Assembly: GCF_030315685.1 (NCBI RefSeq)
Contig: NZ_JASXSI010000002.1
Coordinates: forward strand, 248,001-312,000
Length of the DNA stretch: 64,000 nt
Direction of reading: 5' to 3'
From: Gordonia sp. ABSL11-1
GTDB taxonomy: Bacteria > Actinomycetota > Actinomycetes > Mycobacteriales > Mycobacteriaceae
Shown: piece after piece, positions 54,940 through 63,038 of the stretch
Numbering within the stretch: the first letter of the stretch is position 1
How the letters are laid out: each line of letters starts with the position of its first letter
Translations under genes and position numbers: made by a program
Notes under the pieces: generated by a model
The model's input: the letters and a program-made list of their open reading frames with translations, nothing else
The model's database searches: none
What the model was told of the DNA's origin: nothing

Positions 54940-56385
54940 ATGGCCGGCATGACCGGGCCACCGACGGTCGTCATCGCCGCGCCCTCCTCCGGGAGCGGCA
55001 AGACCACGATCTCCACCGGTCTGATCGGCGCCCTGCGTGCCGCCGGACATCGGGTGGCCCCGTTCAAGGTCGGGCCCGACTACATCGATCCCGGCTACCA
55101 TGCCGTCGCCGCTGGGATCGTCGGGCGCAATCTCGACCCGAACCTGGTCGGTGCCGATCTCGTCGGACCGCTGTTCGCGGCGGGCGCGGTGGGCGCCGAC
55201 GTCGCCGTCGTCGAAGGCGTCATGGGCCTGTTCGACGGCCGCATCCTCGACGACTCCGCCTCCGACACCGCTGATCCGGCCGGGTTCGGTTCGACCGCCC
55301 ATGTGGCGCGTCTGATCGGCGCGCCGGTCGTCCTCGTCGTCGACGCGGCAGGTCACAGCCAGTCGGTGGTCGCGTTGCTGCACGGCTTCATCGGCTACGA
55401 CCCGTCCATTCGGATCGCCGGGGTGATCCTCAACCGCGTCGGGTCGCCACGGCACGAGACCGTGCTCCGGCAGGCCTGCGCCCGCGTCGGGCTCCCCGTC
55501 TTCGGCGTCGTCCGCCGTGATGCGGACCTGCAGGTACCGTCGCGACACCTCGGGCTGATCCCGGCGGCCGAGCGACGCGACGACGCGGTGCGTGCCGTCG
55601 ACGCGATGACCGCGGCGATCGGTGCGGCCCTGGACCTCGACGCCATTGTGGCGGCCGCGCGGACCAGGCGTGCGGAACACATCACCGCCTGGTCACCGTC
55701 GGACGCTCTCGGTGACACAGGCGAGATCGCAAGGTCCGGCCGACGGCCGGTGATCGCCGTCGCCGGTGGCGCCGCGTTCACCTTCGGGTACGCCGAGCAC
55801 CGTGAGCTCCTCGAGGCCGCGGGAGCCGAGGTCATCGGTTTCGATCCGCTGTGCGACCGGTTACCCGCGGACGCCGACGGCATCGTCATCGGTGGGGGAT
55901 TCCCCGAGGAGCACGCCGAAGCACTCGCCGCCAACGACGAACTGCGCGACGGGGTGCTCCGCCATGCTCGCGCCGGCCGGCCGATCGTCGCCGAATGTGC
56001 TGGATTGCTCTATCTCGCACGAGAACTCGACGGACACCGGATGACCGGCGTGATCGATGTCGTCGGCCGGTTCGGTCCCACGCTGACCCTCGGATACCGC
56101 GACGCCGTCGCCGTCGGGGACTCGGTGAGCTTCACCGCCGGGCAGCGGGTGACCGGTCACGAGTTCCACCGCTCCACCGTGGAGCCCGGCGACGACGCCC
56201 CCGCGCCCGCGTGGGCCTGGCGCGATCATGCGGGTCGACCGGGCACTCACGGACACGCGTCGCCGGCCGTGCACGCCTCCTACCTTCATGTGCATCCCGC
56301 CGGCGCCCCGGCCTCGGTGACGCGATTCGTCCGCGCTGCCGTCGCGGCGCGGGCCGCCGACGGGGCCGGGGAGCCGTCACGATGA
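54940..56385 (+). CDS. cobB: Hydrogenobyrinic acid a,c-diamide synthase
   Basis: Glutamine- and ATP-dependent amidation of the corrin ring a- and c-carboxylates. N-terminal P-loop domain (APSSGSGKTTISTGL; KVGPDYIDPGYH; VEGVMGLFDGR) and C-terminal class I-like amidotransferase domain with the nucleophile in IVAECAGLLYL. 481 aa. ATG 54940 (ATG 54949 also possible). The stop overlaps the kinase ATG (ATGA), tying an unrelated sensor gene to this operon. Confidence 0.96.
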   Translation: MAGMTGPPTVVIAAPSSGSGKTTISTGLIGALRAAGHRVAPFKVGPDYIDPGYHAVAAGIVGRNLDPNLVGADLVGPLFAAGAVGADVAVVEGVMGLFDGRILDDSASDTADPAGFGSTAHVARLIGAPVVLVVDAAGHSQSVVALLHGFIGYDPSIRIAGVILNRVGSPRHETVLRQACARVGLPVFGVVRRDADLQVPSRHLGLIPAAERRDDAVRAVDAMTAAIGAALDLDAIVAAARTRRAEHITAWSPSDALGDTGEIARSGRRPVIAVAGGAAFTFGYAEHRELLEAAGAEVIGFDPLCDRLPADADGIVIGGGFPEEHAEALAANDELRDGVLRHARAGRPIVAECAGLLYLARELDGHRMTGVIDVVGRFGPTLTLGYRDAVAVGDSVSFTAGQRVTGHEFHRSTVEPGDDAPAPAWAWRDHAGRPGTHGHASPAVHASYLHVHPAGAPASVTRFVRAAVAARAADGAGEPSR

Positions 56386-58076
56386 ACCAGCACCGGCTGG
56401 GCGAGGCACTCGATGCCCTGGCAGAGCACGGGGTCGACGATCCTGCCATCCTGCGTGATCTGCTCGAGGCGGTCCTCGTCGTCGGGCAGGGCCTGGACCT
56501 CGATCGCGCGCTGCAGCGCATCGTCGAGGTCGCCTCCCAGGTGGTCGACGCCCGGTACTGCGCCCTCGGCGTCCGTGGCCCGGACGGCGGGCTGAGTGCC
56601 TTCGTCTACACCGGGATCAGTCCCGCCCAACGCGCCCGGATGGATCACCTGCCCATCGGCAAAGGCGTGCTCGGCCTGCTGATCGACGAACCGCAGGTGT
56701 TGCGTATCCCGTCGCTCGCGAAGCATCCGTCGTCGGTGGGCTTCCCGCCGAATCATCCGCCGATGCACACCTTCCTCGGTGCTCCGATCATCGTGCGCGG
56801 GTCGGTGTTCGGCAGCATCTACCTCACCGAGAAACAGTCGGCCCTGGAGTTCAGCGAGGTCGACGAGACCCTGGTCGCCGTCCTCGCCATCGCCGCAGGC
56901 ATCGCCGTCGACAACGCCCGCCTGTTCGGTCAGGCCCGGACCCGGCACCGCTGGATGCAGGTCATCGCGCGTCGTGGATCCGAGCCGTTGGCGGGCATCG
57001 CCCTCGAGGACACATTGACTCGCCTGTGTGTCGACGTGGCCGCACTCGGTGACGGGATCGACGTGTTCATCCTCACCGGCGAGCCGGGCGCGGTCTCCGT
57101 CCGCGCGCACACCGGTGGCCCGGTCGCCGCCGGTGACCTCACCCTGCCGCCGACGGCCGCGCGGGCGGTCTACCCGGTCACCGAGATCCCGTCGGAACTC
57201 GTCCGGCGTGACGCCCGATGGGTCACCGTGCAGCCGCTGCAGCGTGCCGCGGGTGCGTTCGGCTGGATCGTCATCACGCACGCGAGCAGACCGGACTGGG
57301 ACGACGACGACACGTCCGGGCTGGCCGGTGTTGCCGAGGTGGCGTCGCTGTCGGTGGTCTACGCCGATCAGCAGCAGGTGGCCCGCGACCTGGAGGTGCT
57401 CGAGGATCGCCATCGCATCGCCCGCGATCTCCACGACCACGTGATCCAGCGCCTCTTCGCGATCGGCATGTCGGTGCAGACGATGCTCGCCGCCCGCGCC
57501 GCCGACACGACATCGAGCGACACGGAATCGACTGACACGACGTCGGGCGCCCCGTCGTCGACGGACCGTGCGACGACGGATCGGCTCGAACAGGTCGTCA
57601 GCGACCTCGACCGCACCATCGCGCAGATCCGCACCTCGATCTTCGATCTGCAGACCGTCCCCGGCCACCACGACACCGCGACGCTGCGACGGCGCGTGCT
57701 CGACATCGTCGCCGAGCTCGCCGGTCACGCCCCGATCGCGCCGGGTGTGCAGTTCGCGGGGCCGGTCGACACCGTCGTTCCCGAGGCGCTCGGACCGCAT
57801 ATCGACGCGGTGCTCCGAGAGGGGCTGTCGAACGCGCTGCGGCATGCGCAGGCTCAGCACATCGACGTCTCGGTCCGCGCCGACGACGACGTGCTGTCGG
57901 TCGAGATCAGCGACGACGGAGTCGGGATCGGGACCGACGTCGTCTACCGCGGCCTCGACAACCTCACCCGGCGAGCCGAGGACTGCGACGGGGTGTTCAG
58001 CGTGGTCACCTCGCCTCGCAGACCGGGCAAGCCGGGCGGGACGACGCTCACCTGGTCGGTACCTCTGACCGTCTGA
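56382..58076 (+). CDS. Two-GAF sensor histidine kinase, DosS/DosT-like
   Basis: A 564-aa cytosolic kinase. GAF-A (about 45-185) contains GFPPNHPPMHTFLGAPI, matching the region of DosS/DosT where the proximal haem His lies, so haem-based redox or gas sensing is likely; GAF-B (about 205-335) follows. The HisKA_3 dimerisation helix has H351 in IARDLHDHVIQRLF, and HATPase_c ends the protein (EGLSNALRHAQAQH; SDDGVGIG). A Ser/Thr/Asp-rich insert follows the phosphorylated helix (about 372-400). Presumed partner: the DevR-like regulator at 59326-60009. ATGA-coupled to cobB. Confidence 0.9.
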   Translation: MNQHRLGEALDALAEHGVDDPAILRDLLEAVLVVGQGLDLDRALQRIVEVASQVVDARYCALGVRGPDGGLSAFVYTGISPAQRARMDHLPIGKGVLGLLIDEPQVLRIPSLAKHPSSVGFPPNHPPMHTFLGAPIIVRGSVFGSIYLTEKQSALEFSEVDETLVAVLAIAAGIAVDNARLFGQARTRHRWMQVIARRGSEPLAGIALEDTLTRLCVDVAALGDGIDVFILTGEPGAVSVRAHTGGPVAAGDLTLPPTAARAVYPVTEIPSELVRRDARWVTVQPLQRAAGAFGWIVITHASRPDWDDDDTSGLAGVAEVASLSVVYADQQQVARDLEVLEDRHRIARDLHDHVIQRLFAIGMSVQTMLAARAADTTSSDTESTDTTSGAPSSTDRATTDRLEQVVSDLDRTIAQIRTSIFDLQTVPGHHDTATLRRRVLDIVAELAGHAPIAPGVQFAGPVDTVVPEALGPHIDAVLREGLSNALRHAQAQHIDVSVRADDDVLSVEISDDGVGIGTDVVYRGLDNLTRRAEDCDGVFSVVTSPRRPGKPGGTTLTWSVPLTV

Positions 58077-58175
58077 CTGTGTCCGACGCCTGTGTGCAGA
58101 CGGGTTCGTGCGCGTCTTTTCTGTTGCTGCGCCGAATGTTTCGTGCGCACGAGCGCACTTGCGACGAAGCTGTCG

Positions 58176-58209
58176 GCTGTCCACAAGCGCCACTGCAGCT
58201 GTGGACAGC
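58176..58209. repeat. Perfect inverted pair of DnaA-box-like sequences
   Basis: GCTGTCCACA (58176-58185) and TGTGGACAGC (58200-58209) are exact inverted copies with a 14-nt spacer. CTGTCCACA differs from the actinobacterial DnaA box TTGTCCACA at one base. They lie 40 bp upstream of the AbiEi-like remnant and may be a regulatory site or DnaA titration site. Confidence 0.5.
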
Positions 58210-58247
58210 GGATCTGCGAGAGCTCCTCGGAGCGCGATGATCTTGGT

Positions 58248-59175
58248 ATGGATGCCATTCATCGATCCGATGCGATCCGGCGTGGCACCACGGACGCCCA
58301 ATTGCGGCGCTCCGTCATCGACAACAGTGTCGAACGGGTCTGGCACGGTGTGTATCTTCCGAAGGACACTTCGCCACTCTCCGACGACAGTCGGAGATCG
58401 CAGAACATCGCGAGGACCGAGCGCTACCGGGGATACTGTGATCGGGCGCTGCGCGACACGAGACTGATGCGCGCACAGTGAGTCATATTTCGGCGGGGGC
58501 AGTGCACCGTGTGCCGATGCTGTGGCCCCGACTTGTCAAAGGTCCACTTCACCTCGACGACGACGGGCCGACGCACCGCGCGCGGGATGGTCCATCGAGC
58601 TGTGCTGCTTCCCTCGGACATCGTTGTCGTCGACGGGATCAGGTCACGTCGCTTGCCACGCACCGTGTGCGACATCGCACGGCTCGGCGATCATCGGCAG
58701 GCTGTGTGTGTGCTCGATTCGGGTCTGAAGATGGGCGTCGCGATCGAGGAGATCACCACACAGGTCGCCCGCCTGGGCCGCCACCACGGGATTGCGATGC
58801 TTCGCGCAGCCGTGGCCCCTCGCCGACGGGCGGCCGGAGAGTGTCGGTGAATCACTGAGCCGGCTGTCGCTCGCCGATTGTCCAGAGATCCCGGCGCCCG
58901 ATCTGCAGGTCAGTGGAGCTATCGAGATGAATGGTTCCGCGAAAGATGTCCGCCGCGACTTCGGATGGCGTGACGACGACGGCGTACTCCGTGTTGTCGG
59001 AGAGTTCGATGGTCGGCTCAAGTACCACCGATCGAACTCTTTCGGGAATCGCCTGCCCGAGGATGTGATCTACGACGAGAAGCTCCGCGAGGACGGGATT
59101 CGAGCAAGCGGCAAGGGTGTCGTCCGATGGACCCGGGACGAGGCCGTGTACCCGGAGCGGCTTCATCCCAAGTGA
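58248..59175 (+). pseudogene. AbiEi-antitoxin/DUF559-like gene, multiply frameshifted
   Basis: A family common in mycobacteria and Gordonia: N-terminal winged helix, then an AbiEi-like core and a restriction-endonuclease-like C-terminus. It is readable only in pieces: MDAIHRSDAIRRGTTDAQLR in one frame, ending at the TGA at 58479-58481; VSHISAGAVHRVPMLWP from 58478 in a second; DLSKVHFTSTTTGRRTARG to LGRHHGIAMLRAA back in the first (an extra C in a C-run near 58531); PLADGRPESVGESLSRLSLA to the end in a third (extra base near 58817). The C-terminus keeps DFGWRDDDGVLRVVGEFDGR. At least three frameshifts, so non-functional. Confidence 0.8.
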
Positions 59176-59201
59176 TCGTCGCACTTCGGGCGAGTGGGAT
59201 C

Positions 59202-59237
59202 ATTCCGTGAGGTCCCTGTCTCGGAATGTGTGGGACC
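59202..59237. terminator. Nested inverted repeats at the 3' side of the DevR-like gene
   Basis: ATTCCG/CGGAAT (59202-59207, 59222-59227) and GGTCCC/GGGACC (59211-59216, 59232-59237) interleave. Lying between convergent 3' ends, they may be terminator stems, but GGGAC is also the DevR half-site core. The remaining bases up to 59325 hold only a weak GCGCCGGT/ACCGGCGC dyad. Confidence 0.35.
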
Positions 59238-59325
59238 AGAGATTCGTGCGCCGGTAGTGTGGTCGCGCGGCTGAAACATTCGGCGCATGGACCGACAACC
59301 GGCGCGAGAACTCGAGAAGCCGACG

Positions 59326-60009
59326 CTAGATCGTGCCGTCACGCAATTTCGTCGCCATGACCGCCACCTGGGTGCGGCGCTGCATGTCGAGCTTCGCGAG
59401 GATGCGGGACACGTAGTTCTTGATCGTCTTCTCCGCCAAGAACATCCGCTCGGCGATCTGACGGTTGGTCATGCCGTCGCCGATGAGATTGAAGACCTCG
59501 CGCTCCTGATGGGTGAGTTCGGCGAGCGGGTCGGCGGCGCCGCCCTTGCTGTCACGCAACCGGGCCAGCAGTGCGGTGGTGCTGCGGTCGTCCAGGAGCG
59601 AACCGCCGTGTCCGACAGTGCGAACCGCCTCGATCAGGTTGTGGCCGAGTATCTGCTTGAGCACGAATCCGGAAGCGCCGGCGAGCACGGCCGCGAGGAG
59701 GGCGTCGTCGTCGGCGTAACTGGTGAGCATCAGGCAGTGCACGGACGGCTCGGCCGCGCGGACATCCCGGCAGAGCTCGACGCCGTTGCCGTCGGGCAGG
59801 CGGACGTCGAGGACGGCGACGTCGGGCCTGGTCGCGAGGATGCCGACCTTCGCCTCGCCGACCGACGCCGCCTCGCCGACGATCTCGAGATCGGGGGCCG
59901 TCCCGAGCAGATCGCGGAGTCCGCGCCGGACCAGTTCGTGGTCGTCGACGAGATAGACGCGCACCGGCGCTGTGGTGGCGCCCCCGGCGGATGGGGCATC
60001 GGCAGACAT
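59326..60009 (-). CDS. NarL/FixJ response regulator, DevR/DosR-like
   Basis: A 227-aa regulator. Receiver domain with [12 protein letters not shown] and phospho-acceptor D68 ([10 protein letters not shown]); C-terminal LuxR helix-turn-helix with [20 protein letters not shown] and [20 protein letters not shown], nearly the DevR recognition helix (Lys and Asn that contact GGGAC are present). Start ATG 60009; ATG 60072 would add 21 unlike residues. Probable partner of the DosS-like kinase 1.2 kb away. It is divergent from desA2. Confidence 0.9.
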   Translation of the reverse strand: MSADAPSAGGATTAPVRVYLVDDHELVRRGLRDLLGTAPDLEIVGEAASVGEAKVGILATRPDVAVLDVRLPDGNGVELCRDVRAAEPSVHCLMLTSYADDDALLAAVLAGASGFVLKQILGHNLIEAVRTVGHGGSLLDDRSTTALLARLRDSKGGAADPLAELTHQEREVFNLIGDGMTNRQIAERMFLAEKTIKNYVSRILAKLDMQRRTQVAVMATKLRDGTI

Positions 60010-60064
60010 GGGGTCGACGGTACCGCAGGTCGGGGATGGAGTGGTCCTGCGATCGGATGACCAG

Positions 60065-60093
60065 GGTCCCATCGGATCCGGGACCTTCGGCTC
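60065..60093. promoter_or_regulatory. DevR-box-like site between the regulator and desA2
   Basis: GGTCCC (60065-60070) and GGGACC (60080-60085) form a perfect 6-bp inverted repeat; GGGACCTTCGGCTC (60080-60093) matches the DevR core GGGACTWWAGTCCC at 10 of 14 positions. Placed in the 152-bp divergent region, it could serve autoregulation and desA2 control. Confidence 0.35.
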
Positions 60094-60161
60094 ACGTCAC
60101 CGCCCGTCGCACGGCGCAGAGTTGGTATCTGCCCAGCCAGTGCGAACCACGAGGGAGAACG

Positions 60162-61178
60162 ATGACCAGCCTGATCGGCCCACCGGCGGTAGCGGACACC
60201 GGCATGACCGGCTCGGACCTGCTCCGGGAACTGCTCCCGGTCTGCGAGTCCGAGGTCGGACGACACATGAAGATGACCAAGGACTGGCACCCACACGACT
60301 ACGTGCCCTGGGATGACGGGCGTAACTTCGCCGCGCTCGGCGGGGACGACTGGGACCCGTCGCAGTCCCAGCTCTCGGAGACGGCGAAGGCGGCGATGAT
60401 CACCAATCTGCTGACCGAGGACAATCTGCCGTCCTACCACCGGGTGATCGCGGACAACTTCAGTCTCGACGACGCGTGGGGATTCTGGGTGGGTCGGTGG
60501 ACCGCCGAGGAGATGCGGCATTCGGTCGTCATGCGCGACTACCTGGTGGTGACGCGCGGTGTGGATCCGGTGGAGCTGGAGAACATCCGGATGGAGCACA
60601 TGACGCACGGGTTCAACCCGCTGCCCGAGGATGACGGCCAGCGTGATCACAGCTACGACATGCTCTATGCCGTCAGCTATGTCAGCTTCCAGGAACTCGC
60701 GACCCGAGTGTCGCATCGCAACACCGGCAAGGCGTGTGGCGACCCGATCGCCGACCGCATGCTGCAGCGCGTCGCGGCCGACGAGAACCTGCACATGCTC
60801 TTCTACCGCAACATCGTCGCCGGAGCCCTCGACCTCGTTCCCGATCAGACGATGGCAGCGATCTACGCGATCGTGTCCAACTTCCAGATGCCGGGGGCGA
60901 CCATGCCGAACTTCCGGCGGAACGCGGTGTTGATCGCCAAGGGCGGCATCTACGATCTGCCGCAACACATGTCGGAGGTCGTGATGCCGGTGCTGCGGAA
61001 ATGGCGGATCTTCGAGCGGGACGATTTCGGCCCGCTCGGCGAGCACTATCGAGAACTGTTGGGCGACTTCCTCGAACAGATGGACGTCAAGGTGCGCAGG
61101 TTCGAGGAGTCCCGCGACCGTGCGCTCGCCCGACAGCACGCCAAGTCGGGCCGGTCCGATGCGGCGGCCATCCGATGA
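60162..61178 (+). CDS. desA2: Acyl-ACP desaturase, DesA2-like
   Basis: Soluble diiron desaturase that introduces a double bond in acyl-ACP; in mycobacteria DesA1/DesA2 feed mycolic acid synthesis. 338 aa with the two E-x-x-H ligand motifs EEMRH (near 115) and DENLH (near 208). GAGGGAGA is 6 bp before ATG 60162. ATGA overlap with the small Cys-rich gene suggests a functional link, perhaps electron supply or assembly. Confidence 0.92.
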   Translation: MTSLIGPPAVADTGMTGSDLLRELLPVCESEVGRHMKMTKDWHPHDYVPWDDGRNFAALGGDDWDPSQSQLSETAKAAMITNLLTEDNLPSYHRVIADNFSLDDAWGFWVGRWTAEEMRHSVVMRDYLVVTRGVDPVELENIRMEHMTHGFNPLPEDDGQRDHSYDMLYAVSYVSFQELATRVSHRNTGKACGDPIADRMLQRVAADENLHMLFYRNIVAGALDLVPDQTMAAIYAIVSNFQMPGATMPNFRRNAVLIAKGGIYDLPQHMSEVVMPVLRKWRIFERDDFGPLGEHYRELLGDFLEQMDVKVRRFEESRDRALARQHAKSGRSDAAAIR

Positions 61179-61513
61179 CCGTCCTCGACGGTCCGCGGTT
61201 CAACGGTCCGGTCCTCGACATCACCGTCGGCGCCCCGCGTTCGTGCGACGGATGCACATGCACCGGATGCGACCGCGACGACGATCCGACCATCCCCGGA
61301 TTCGACACCGCCATCGCCATGGCCGAAGCCGCCAGTTGCGGCAACGTGACCTGGTGGAACACCATCCGCACGCACACCGACGACCCGTCGACCGGAGAGT
61401 ACGCGGCCTCCGTGCTGCTCGCACAGCTGATCCGGTCGGCCGCTCATCGATCGGGCATCCCCGCCGCCGACGTGTGGGCGTCCGTCCGTCGGGCCGGGCG
61501 ACTGCCCGACTGA
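61175..61513 (+). CDS. Small Cys-rich protein coupled to the desaturase, unknown function
   Basis: A 112-aa protein not assigned to a family. It has one compact cysteine cluster CDGCTCTGC (C-x2-C-x-C-x2-C, residues about 24-32), followed by an acidic turn and an Ala-rich helical C-terminus; a further Cys occurs at about 55. The arrangement suggests a metal or Fe-S site. The ATG lies in an ATGA overlap with desA2, so it is translated together with it. The open frame is well within the codon pattern of its neighbours. Confidence 0.7.
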   Translation: MTVLDGPRFNGPVLDITVGAPRSCDGCTCTGCDRDDDPTIPGFDTAIAMAEAASCGNVTWWNTIRTHTDDPSTGEYAASVLLAQLIRSAAHRSGIPAADVWASVRRAGRLPD

Positions 61514-61586
61514 TCGTCGCGGCGCGAGGCGGTCTCGGGGCGGTGCCGAGGCGGCGCGCGGATGCGCCGGTCGGTCACCGGGTCGG

Positions 61587-61600
61587 TAGGCTCGTGGGTC
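61587..61600 (+). promoter_or_regulatory. -10 element for leaderless cobA start
   Basis: TAGGCT (61587-61592), 8 nt, ATG 61601. It supports ATG 61601 over 61562. Confidence 0.45.
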
Positions 61601-62884
61601 ATGTCCTCTGGCGTGTCCGACGGTGCCCCGCGCGCTCATCCCCAGCCCGCTCACCCCGAAGCCGATGACCCGGCCGGGTCTGCGCGCGGTCATTACCTCG
61701 TCGGCCTCGACCTGGTCGGCCGCAAGGTGGTGGTCGTGGGCGGCGGGTCGGTTGCCCAGCGGCGACTGCCCAATCTGATCGCGGCGGGCGCCGACGTCCA
61801 CGTCGTCGCCCTCGATCCCACGCCGGCCGTCGAGTCGACGCCCGGTGTCACCATCTCCCGTCGCACCTATCAGAACGGCGATCTCGACGGCGCCTGGTAT
61901 GTGATGGCATGTACCGACGATCCCGGGGTGAATGCTCAGGTGGTCGCCGACGCAGAGGCCCGCCACACCTACTGCGTCCGGGCCGACGACGCCCGCTTCG
62001 GCACCGCGGTCACCCCGGCCTCCGGGCGGCACCGCGATCTGCAGTTCGGGGTGCTCGCCGGCGGCGATCATCGTCAGTCGGCGGCGTTGCGGGCCGCGAT
62101 CGGGCGTGCCCTGGCCGACGGCTCGCTCACCGTCGCCGACGACGTGCCCCATCCGCCCGGCGTCGCGCTGGTCGGCGGGGGACCGGGCGACCCGGACCTC
62201 ATCACGGTCCACGGACAGAAACTGCTCCAACAGGCCGACGTCGTCGTCGCCGACCGGTTGGCCCCGCCGCAACTGCTCGCCGAGCTGGGGCCGCAGGTGG
62301 AGATCGTCGATGCCGCGAAGGTGCCCTATGGGCGTGCGATGAAGCAGGAGGCGATCAACGCGGTCCTCGTCGACCGCGCACGCGCCGGCAAGTTCGTCGT
62401 CCGGCTCAAGGGCGGGGACCCGTACGTCTACGGCCGGGGCTTCGAAGAGGTACAGGCGTGCGTCGAGGCGGGCGTGCCGGTCACGGTCGTCCCCGGCATC
62501 ACCAGCCCGATCGCGGCGCCGGCCGCCGCGGGCATCCCGGTCACCCACCGCGGCGTGACCCATGAGGTCGTGATCGCCTCCGGACACGTCCCACCCGGCC
62601 ATCCCGATTCGCTGGTCGACTGGGAGGCGGTGGCGCGGCTGCGCGGGACCCTCGTGCTGATGATGGCGGTCGAGCGTATCGATGCGTTCGCCGACGCCCT
62701 TCTCGCCGGTGGCAAACCGGCCGACACCCCCGTCGCGATGATCGAGAACGGGTCACTGCCGACGCAGCGGGTGCTGCGATCCGACCTCGCCGCCGCGGCG
62801 AGCACGGCCGCCGCACAGGGCCTGCGGCCACCGGCCATCCTGGTCGTCGGCGAGGTCGCCGGATTCACCGACCTCGCGTCCTGA
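61601..62884 (+). CDS. cobA: Uroporphyrinogen-III C-methyltransferase fused to sirohaem-synthase domain
   Basis: Makes precorrin-2 with SAM and probably oxidises it, at the branch to sirohaem and cobalamin. 427 aa: N-terminal CysG-like NAD domain (VVVVGGGSVAQRRLPNLIAA), then the methyltransferase with VALVGGGPGDPDLITVHG, VVADRLAPPQLL, VVRLKGGDPYVYGRGFEE and PGITSPIAAPAAAGIPVTHR. The usual residues of the ferrochelatase/dehydrogenase centre were not checked. Equivalent to cysG Rv2847c beside efpA. Confidence 0.95.
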   Translation: MSSGVSDGAPRAHPQPAHPEADDPAGSARGHYLVGLDLVGRKVVVVGGGSVAQRRLPNLIAAGADVHVVALDPTPAVESTPGVTISRRTYQNGDLDGAWYVMACTDDPGVNAQVVADAEARHTYCVRADDARFGTAVTPASGRHRDLQFGVLAGGDHRQSAALRAAIGRALADGSLTVADDVPHPPGVALVGGGPGDPDLITVHGQKLLQQADVVVADRLAPPQLLAELGPQVEIVDAAKVPYGRAMKQEAINAVLVDRARAGKFVVRLKGGDPYVYGRGFEEVQACVEAGVPVTVVPGITSPIAAPAAAGIPVTHRGVTHEVVIASGHVPPGHPDSLVDWEAVARLRGTLVLMMAVERIDAFADALLAGGKPADTPVAMIENGSLPTQRVLRSDLAAAASTAAAQGLRPPAILVVGEVAGFTDLAS

Positions 62885-62988
62885 CCGGGTGTCCCCGGGG
62901 TCGGCTCGGCGCGCCGCCGACCACGCACGCCGCCACCCCGCAGGGGCCGGGACCTGGACGTTCGACCGTGACGTGACGTCGACAACAG

Positions 62989-63038
62989 GCCAATGGGGAT
63001 TGGCATATTCGGGTCCGCGAGCGGTAGCGTCGAAGCCT
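62989..63038 (+). promoter_or_regulatory. efpA promoter region with palindrome
   Basis: GCCAAT-GGGG-ATTGGC (62989-63004) is a perfect 6-bp dyad, 35 bp upstream of the start; TAGCGT (63025-63030) with 8 nt to ATG 63039 is a leaderless-type -10. The dyad sits at about the -35 and may be an operator. The remaining gap from 62885 shows nothing else. Confidence 0.45.

Noticed and set aside
56286..58346. A 686-codon minus-strand frame opposite the sensor kinase
   Set aside because: Same GC-frame artefact; Arg/Asp/Gly-rich with no family features.
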